Made by a program: the position numbers and the translations under genes | From: Pseudolabrys sp. | GTDB lineage: Bacteria; Pseudomonadota; Alphaproteobacteria; Rhizobiales; Xanthobacteraceae | Reading direction: 5' to 3' | Length of the DNA: 64,000 nt | Assembly: GCA_026125895.1 (NCBI GenBank) | Contig: JAHCKG010000024.1 | Location: 1-64,000, forward strand | The notes under the pieces: model-generated | Told to the model about the DNA's origin: nothing | The model's input: the letters and a program-made list of their open reading frames with translations, nothing else | Databases searched by the model: none | Shown here: one piece after another, positions 59,243-64,000 of the stretch | Numbering within the stretch: position 1 is the stretch's first letter | Layout of the letters: the number at the start of each line of letters is the position of its first letter

Positions 59243-60454
59243 GTGCAGGTGGCAAGTCAGGCAGGCCAGACGGCCAAGGACGTCTATATCGTCTCGGCGG
59301 TGCGCACCGCGGTCGGCAGTTTCGGCGGCACGCTGAAGGATACGCCGCTCGCCGAGCTGGCGGGCACGGTGGTCCGCGAGGCGGTGACGCGCAGCGGCGC
59401 CGACACGCAGAGCGTCGGCCACGTATCGATGGGCACGGTGATCACCACCGAGCCGCGCGACATCTATCTCAGCCGCATCGCCGCGCTCGACGCCGGGCTG
59501 CCGCAGGAGGTCTCGGCTTTCAACGTCAACCGGCTGTGCGGCTCCGGTTTGCAGGCCATCGTCTCCTCGGCGCAGACCATCCTGTGCGGCGATGTCGAGG
59601 TCGCGGTCGGCGCCGGCGCCGAGTCGATGTCGCGCGCCGGCTATCTGGCGCCGGCGATGCGTTTCGGCGCGCGCATGGGCGACGCGGCGCTGCTCGACTT
59701 GATGCTCAACGCGCTGCACGACCCGTTCCACAAGATCCACATGGGCGTCACCGCCGAGAACGTCGCCGAGCGTTTCGGCATCACGCGGCAGATGATGGAC
59801 GAGCTGGCGGTCGCCAGCCACGCGCGCGCCGCCAGGGCGATCGCGGAAGGCCGCTTCAAGGAGCAGATCGTTCCGGTCAAGATCGCCAGCCGCAAGCGCG
59901 TCATCGAGTTCGACACCGACGAGCACGTCAAGGCGGACACGACGCTCGAAGTCCTGTCGGGGATGAAGCCGGCGTTCAAGCGCGATGGCGGCAGCGTCAC
60001 CGCCGGCAACGCATCCGGCATCAATGACGGCGCGGCCGCGGTCGTGCTGGCGAGCGGCGAGGCGGTGAAGGCGCAGAACCTCAAGCCGCTGGCGCGGCTG
60101 GTCGGCTACGCTTATGCCGGCGTCGATCCGGCCTTCATGGGCATCGGCCCGGTGCCGGCGACGCGCAAGCTGCTCGATCGCGTCGGCCTGACGGTGTCCG
60201 ATCTCGATGTCGTCGAATCCAACGAAGCCTTTGCCGCGCAGGCCTGCGCGGTGAGCCGAGAACTCGGCTTCGATCCGGCCAAGGTCAATCCGAACGGCTC
60301 CGGCATTTCCCTCGGCCATCCGGTCGGCGCTACCGGCACGATCGTCACGGTCAAGGCGCTGTACGAATTGCAGCGCATCGGCGGCCGCTACGCGCTGGTC
60401 ACGATGTGCATCGGCGGCGGGCAGGGCATCGCCGCGGTGTTCGAGCGCGCATGA
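59243..60454 (+). CDS. Acetyl-CoA acetyltransferase family thiolase
   Basis: The 403-residue thiolase has the nucleophile Cys99 in NRLCGSGLQ, the GHPVGATG His loop and the second catalytic Cys in TMCIGGGQG. It either cleaves 3-ketoacyl-CoA with CoA or condenses two acyl-CoAs. The start is a GTG at 59243, ten bases after the fusion gene. The stop overlaps the next ATG (ATGA). Together with the acyl-CoA synthetase part upstream it suggests activation and thiolytic cleavage of an acid. Confidence 0.95.
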   Translation: MQVASQAGQTAKDVYIVSAVRTAVGSFGGTLKDTPLAELAGTVVREAVTRSGADTQSVGHVSMGTVITTEPRDIYLSRIAALDAGLPQEVSAFNVNRLCGSGLQAIVSSAQTILCGDVEVAVGAGAESMSRAGYLAPAMRFGARMGDAALLDLMLNALHDPFHKIHMGVTAENVAERFGITRQMMDELAVASHARAARAIAEGRFKEQIVPVKIASRKRVIEFDTDEHVKADTTLEVLSGMKPAFKRDGGSVTAGNASGINDGAAAVVLASGEAVKAQNLKPLARLVGYAYAGVDPAFMGIGPVPATRKLLDRVGLTVSDLDVVESNEAFAAQACAVSRELGFDPAKVNPNGSGISLGHPVGATGTIVTVKALYELQRIGGRYALVTMCIGGGQGIAAVFERA

Positions 60455-61308
60455 CGTCCCCCGGCCTCATCCGTCCCGTGCTCGACCACGTGGTCGTCAA
60501 TGTGATGACGCGGCTCGACGAGGTCGCGGCGCAATTCACGCGCCTCGGCTTCCAGCTCACCGCGCGCGGCCATCATTCGCTCGGCTCCAGCAATCATCTC
60601 GCCGTGTTCGGCGAAGGCTATCTGGAACTGCTCGGCTTCCTGCCGGGCAATGAGGGCAAGCGGCCTGATCTTGCCGGTCACCCGGCGGGGCTGACCGGAC
60701 TGGCTTTTAAGGCCGACGATCCGGCCCAGGTTTATGCGACAATGCGTGCGCGCGGCGTACCGGTGCGCGAGCCGATGTCCTTCGCGCGGCCGGTCGCGGC
60801 GCCGGATCGTTCGACGGCGGAAGCGCGCTTCACCGTCATCACGATGCCGCCGGAGGTGGTGGCGAACGGCCGCACCTTCTTCTGTCATCATCACACGCCG
60901 GAACTGGTGTGGCGGCCGGAATGGCAGGCGCATCGCAACGGCGCGCTCGGCATCGCCGAATTCGTCATTGCCTCCCACGAGCCGGCGCGCACCGCGGCGC
61001 TGTACGAAGCCATGTTCGGTCCGCATTTGACGACGCCGGTTGCCGGCGGCCTGTCCTTCGCCGCCGGTGCCATGACGGTGCTGATCCTGACGCCGGACGC
61101 CGTTGCCGAACGCTACCGGGACGCCGCGCCGGTCAGTCCTGATGGGGCGGACCGCATGGTGGCGCTCGCCTTTGCCGTTCGCTCGTTGGATGCGCCGCGC
61201 GCGGTGCTGGACAGTGCGGGCATTCCTTATACGGCCCTGCCGTCGGGCGGCATCGTCGTGCCGCATGCCTTTGCCGGCAACCTGGCGCTGAGTTTCGTCG
61301 AGCGGTGA
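60451..61308 (+). CDS. VOC/glyoxalase-like domain protein
   Basis: The 285-residue protein looks like the glyoxalase-like (Glyoxalase_3 type) VOC family: LDHVVVNVMTRLDEVAAQFTRLGFQLTARGHHSLGSSNHLAVFGEGYLELLGF at the N-terminus and a second module from about residue 165 (GIAEFVIASHEPARTAALYEAMFG). Such proteins bind metals and catalyse diverse isomerisations, dioxygenations or lyase steps. The ATG at 60451 overlaps the thiolase stop. The substrate is unknown. Confidence 0.85.
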   Translation: MTSPGLIRPVLDHVVVNVMTRLDEVAAQFTRLGFQLTARGHHSLGSSNHLAVFGEGYLELLGFLPGNEGKRPDLAGHPAGLTGLAFKADDPAQVYATMRARGVPVREPMSFARPVAAPDRSTAEARFTVITMPPEVVANGRTFFCHHHTPELVWRPEWQAHRNGALGIAEFVIASHEPARTAALYEAMFGPHLTTPVAGGLSFAAGAMTVLILTPDAVAERYRDAAPVSPDGADRMVALAFAVRSLDAPRAVLDSAGIPYTALPSGGIVVPHAFAGNLALSFVER

Positions 61309-61331
61309 GGAAAGCGCGCTCTTCTTCTTTC

Positions 61332-61519
61332 TGTACCCTCCCCCTTGTGGGGAGGCATAGGCGGCCTTTGGCCGCCGTTGCTACTTTAAGAACGCCGATG
61401 CGAGCATCGGCTATGGAGCGATAGCGAGCGGGGTGGGGTAATGGCCATCGTTTTCGACCCCCACCCCGACCGCCTTCGCTGTCGCTTGGCGGTCGACCCT
61501 CCCCACAAGGGGGAGGGTA
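61332..61519. repeat. Palindromic repeat element with 22-bp terminal inverted repeats
   Basis: The ends 61332-61353 and 61498-61519 are perfect inverted repeats of 22 bases (left arm begins TACCCTCCCCCTTG). The inside holds further hairpins such as GGCGGCC/GGCCGCC (about 61358-61374) and a CGATGC/GCATCG pair. The 188-base element carries no gene and lies between the VOC gene and the gamma-glutamyltransferase gene. It looks like a non-autonomous dispersed repeat. Confidence 0.8.
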
Positions 61520-61524
61520 AAGAG

Positions 61525-61605
61525 CGTCGTCGCCGGAATCCATAACCCCGGTCCGTGAATATGGATTCCGGGTTCGGCCCTTCGGGCCGCCCCAGAATGA
61601 CGACG
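61525..61605. repeat. Second palindromic element adjacent to the first
   Basis: The ends CGTCGTC (61525-61531) and GACGACG (61599-61605) are inverted repeats. Inside, CCGGAATCCATA (61533-61544) pairs with TATGGATTCCGG (61560-61571), and GGCCC/GGGCC forms another hairpin. This 81-base element is of another family than 61332-61519 and recalls the style of the repeat at 32331-32462 (GGGAATCCAG there, GGATTCCGGG here). Confidence 0.7.
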
Positions 61606-61705
61606 GTTGCATTCGAGCAATGTCTGCGCCGCCATTGACCGCGGCTTCTGCCGCGGCCTATCGACAATCCAGCAGCATCCGCATTCGCCTCGAAAAGGTT
61701 TCGCC

Positions 61706-63508
61706 ATGGCCTTCATCAATCCGTCGCCCTTCACCACGCGGCCCGAGATCGAAGGCACCTTCGGCGTAGTCACCACGACGCACTGGATCGCCACCGCGGT
61801 CGGCATGTCGATCCTGGAGAAGGGCGGCAACGCTTTCGACGCCGGTTGCGCCACCGCCTTCACGCTGCAAGTCGTCGAGCCGCATCTCAACGGACCCGGC
61901 GGCGACGTGCCGGTGATCCTGCACGATGCGCGCCGCGGCAAAACCGAAGTGATCTGCGGGCAGGGCCCGGCGCCGGCCGGCCTCTCGATCGAATACTGCC
62001 GCTCGCTCGGCCTCGATCTCGTGCCCGGCACCGGCCTGCTCGCGGCCTGCGTGCCCGGCACCTTCGACACCTGGATGCGGCTGCTGCGCGACTACGGCAC
62101 CATGACTCTGGAAGAGGTGCTGGCGCCGGCGATCTCCTACGCCCGCAACGGCCATCCGCTGGTCGAGCGCGCCAGCGCCACCATCGACACCGTCAAGGAT
62201 CTGTTCCGCGACCATTGGCCGACCTCCGCCGCCATCTACATGCCGCATGGCGACGTGCCGGCGCCGGGCACGATGTTCACCAACACCGTGCTCGCCGACA
62301 CCTACACGCGCATCGTGCGCGAAGCGAAGTCCGCCGGTGGCGATCGCGGCCAGCAGATCGAAGCGGCGCGCAAGGCGTGGTCGCAAGGCTTCGTTGCGGA
62401 AGCGATCGATCGCTTTTGCCGGACGCAAGAGGTGATGGACGTCACCGGCGCGCCGCATCGCGGCGTGCTCACCGGTGAGGACATGGCGACGTGGCAGTCG
62501 ACCGTTGAGGAGCCGATCGGCTACGACTACGGACGCTATCGCGTGCTCAAGGCGGGTCCGTGGACGCAAGGGCTGGTGGCGTTGCAGCAGCTCGCGCTGC
62601 TCAAGGGTTTTGAACTGAACAAGATGAAGCCGACCGATGCCGATTTCATCCATCTCATCGTCGAAGCCTCAAAGCTCGCTTTCGCCGACCGCGAGGCGTT
62701 CTACGGCGATCCGGCCTTTGTCGAAGTGCCGGTCGAGACGCTCCTGTCCGACGCCTATAATAAAGAGCGTCGCGCGCTGATCGGCGAGACCGCGTCGATG
62801 GATTTGCGGCCGGGCACGATTGCCGGCTTCGGCGGCAAGGTCGATGCCCGCGTCTCCAATGCCGAGCGCGTCGCGGTCGGCGCGTCCGGCGCCGGCGAGC
62901 CGACGGTCGGCCGGCTCGGTCAGGTGCGCGGCGACACCGTGCATTTCGACATCGTCGACAAGGACGGCAACATGATCGCGGCGACGCCGTCCGGGGGCTG
63001 GCTGCAAAGTTCGCCGGTCATTCCCGAACTCGGCTTCTGCCTCGGCACGCGGGCGCAGATGTTCTGGCTCGACGCCAGCCACCCGGCGGCGTTGCTGCCG
63101 GGCAAGCGGCCGCGCTCGACCCTGTCGCCGACCATGGCGCTGCGCGACGGCAAGCCGTATCTCGCCTGGGGCTCGCCCGGCGGCGACCAGCAGGACCAGT
63201 GGATCCCGCAGTTCTTCCTGCGCCACGCCGATTGCGGTCTCAACCTGCAGGAGGCGATCGACGCCCCGGCCTGGCACAGCGAGCATTTCCCGCAGTCGTT
63301 CTGGCCGCGGCAGTCGCGGCCGGGGGTGCTGGTGGTCGAAAACCGGCTGCCCAAAGCCACGATCGAGGAGCTGCGCCGGCGCGGCCATGTGGTCGAGATC
63401 GGCGACGACTGGTCCGAGGGCCGGCTGGTCGCGGCCTCGCTCGACGGGGTGCGGCGCCGGGCAGCGGCGAATCCGCGCGGGATGCAGGGCTATGCCGCCG
63501 GCCGGTAA
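61706..63508 (+). CDS. Gamma-glutamyltransferase family protein
   Basis: The 600-residue protein has the GGT fold: VVTTTHWIATAVGMSILEKGGNAFDAGCATAFTLQVVEPHLNGPGGD at the N-terminus and the autoprocessing site region GDTVHFDIVDKDGNMIAATPSGGW. The nucleophile Thr is present, but the usual Thr-Thr-His reads Thr-Val-His. I chose the ATG at 61706, with AAAAGG upstream. No signal peptide follows this start, unlike classical periplasmic GGT. A role in transpeptidation of glutathione or in acylase-type hydrolysis cannot be told apart. Confidence 0.9.
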   Translation: MAFINPSPFTTRPEIEGTFGVVTTTHWIATAVGMSILEKGGNAFDAGCATAFTLQVVEPHLNGPGGDVPVILHDARRGKTEVICGQGPAPAGLSIEYCRSLGLDLVPGTGLLAACVPGTFDTWMRLLRDYGTMTLEEVLAPAISYARNGHPLVERASATIDTVKDLFRDHWPTSAAIYMPHGDVPAPGTMFTNTVLADTYTRIVREAKSAGGDRGQQIEAARKAWSQGFVAEAIDRFCRTQEVMDVTGAPHRGVLTGEDMATWQSTVEEPIGYDYGRYRVLKAGPWTQGLVALQQLALLKGFELNKMKPTDADFIHLIVEASKLAFADREAFYGDPAFVEVPVETLLSDAYNKERRALIGETASMDLRPGTIAGFGGKVDARVSNAERVAVGASGAGEPTVGRLGQVRGDTVHFDIVDKDGNMIAATPSGGWLQSSPVIPELGFCLGTRAQMFWLDASHPAALLPGKRPRSTLSPTMALRDGKPYLAWGSPGGDQQDQWIPQFFLRHADCGLNLQEAIDAPAWHSEHFPQSFWPRQSRPGVLVVENRLPKATIEELRRRGHVVEIGDDWSEGRLVAASLDGVRRRAAANPRGMQGYAAGR

Positions 63509-63634
63509 CGGACGCGGGCGGGGCCGGGGAGGGCCGAAACCGGCCGGTTTCGCCCCGATCCGGGCGGAATCCGGGCGGGTTCAACCCTCGCTTCAGGTCT
63601 TGCAAAGCCGCGCCCGATCATGCATGAAGTCGCG

Positions 63635-63661
63635 GCGGCGGACCCTTCTATGGTCCGCCGC
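63635..63661 (+). terminator. Strong hairpin between GGT gene and tRNA-Trp
   Basis: GCGGCGGACC (63635-63644) pairs perfectly with GGTCCGCCGC (63652-63661) around a seven-base loop. No T-run follows, so it may be a partial or factor-assisted terminator for the upstream gene or simply protect the tRNA region. It ends 12 bases before the tRNA. Confidence 0.4.
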
Positions 63662-63673
63662 TTCCGCTTCCGG

Positions 63674-63749
63674 AGGGGTGTAGCTCAGCTGGTAGAGCAC
63701 CGGTCTCCAAAACCGGGGGTCGCGGGTTCGAACCCTGCCGCCCCTGCCA
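63674..63749 (+). tRNA. tRNA-Trp (anticodon CCA)
   Basis: The acceptor stem AGGGGTG pairs with CGCCCCT, the D arm is GCTC/GAGC, the anticodon loop CTCCAAA has CCA and the T arm GGGTTCGAACCC is intact. The CCA end is encoded. Its place just before secE is a conserved arrangement in alphaproteobacteria. Confidence 0.97.
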
Positions 63750-63942
63750 AGGCGGCCCGGCTTCTTGTCTGGCTTTCATGCAAGACGAGCCGGACGCCGG
63801 CAGGTCCAAACGGAAACGGTCCTAGAGCGATGAAATTGCGAGCGATGGATTGAGAGCGGCAAATTCGCTCCTGCGTACCTAGATACTTGGCGTCACCGAT
63901 CGAGCGGGGCGCCCCGCGACTTTGATGTTGGGATTGAAGTGA

Positions 63943-64000
63943 ATGGCAACGTCTCCGTTCAAGTTTCTTCAGGAAGTGCGTGAGGAAACGCGCAAGGTCA
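63943..64000 (+). CDS. secE: Preprotein translocase subunit SecE, 3' end outside window
   Basis: The first 19 residues, MATSPFKFLQEVREETRKV, match the start of SecE of alphaproteobacteria, the small membrane subunit of the SecYEG channel. The gene runs off the right edge; nusG is expected to follow. The identity rests on this short match and on the tRNA-Trp neighbour. Confidence 0.9.
   Translation, partial: MATSPFKFLQEVREETRKV

Noticed and set aside
61332-61519. Insertion sequence
   Set aside because: It has inverted ends but is only 188 bases and encodes no transposase.

Overview
This is 64 kb of GC-rich chromosome from an alphaproteobacterium, most likely a Hyphomicrobiales member of the Xanthobacteraceae/Nitrobacteraceae type. 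That placement is inferred from tRNA-Trp followed by secE at the right edge, FNR-type boxes around a fused narK, fdsGBACD, many solute-binding proteins and CaiB-type CoA transferases, and scattered palindromic repeats. I see no rRNA, phage, insertion sequence or CRISPR array.

Left part (1-14.9 kb): a catabolic region. A truncated acyl-CoA dehydrogenase and a 2-hydroxyacid dehydrogenase precede a five-gene run (GST, CaiB/BaiF CoA transferase, carboxymuconolactone-decarboxylase-like protein, BKACE/DUF849 enzyme, metallo-beta-lactamase-fold hydrolase). A ferric-type ABC transporter follows, then a flavin reductase and a two-subunit fumarase/tartrate-dehydratase-type hydro-lyase. A second CoA transferase runs head-on into these genes and is divergent from a GntR/UTRA regulator.

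Nitrate block (14.9-29 kb): on the minus strand narK (two fused MFS halves)-narG-narH-narJ-narI-PPIase-small unknown-DUF2478-carbonic anhydrase form one tight run. Divergent from it are a cysteine-free Crp/Fnr regulator and nnrS. Three FNR-like boxes sit between and after these genes, so the block looks like an anaerobic nitrate respiration and NO-response locus.

Middle (29-42.6 kb): a TPP-dependent acetolactate-synthase-like enzyme with TcuA and TcuB (flavin dehydrogenase and Fe-S/membrane electron carrier) lies behind a promoter whose -35 is covered by a palindrome. A mobile palindromic repeat separates tcuA from tcuB. On the minus strand are an LVIVD beta-propeller protein, a solute-binding-fold protein without a signal peptide, and an IclR regulator coupled to it. 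A LysR regulator and a complete branched-chain-amino-acid-type ABC transporter follow.

Right part (42.6-64 kb): NAD-dependent molybdenum formate dehydrogenase fdsGBA-fdhD-fdsD; an SsuABC/TauABC-like transporter with two different permeases followed by a core-MetE-like methyltransferase; tRNA-Gly; a Bug/TTT solute-binding protein divergent from a LysR regulator; and a 1114-residue fusion of an ADP-forming acyl-CoA synthetase with DUF1254-DUF1214, in a run with a thiolase and a VOC-like protein. Two tandem palindromic repeats precede a gamma-glutamyltransferase-family gene, then tRNA-Trp and the start of secE.

The most unusual items are the acyl-CoA synthetase-DUF1254-DUF1214 fusion, the signal-less binding-protein/IclR/LVIVD group, the extra genes at the end of the nar run, and several AT-rich palindromes placed on promoters of catabolic operons. 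All functions are read from recognisable motifs; no database search was run.
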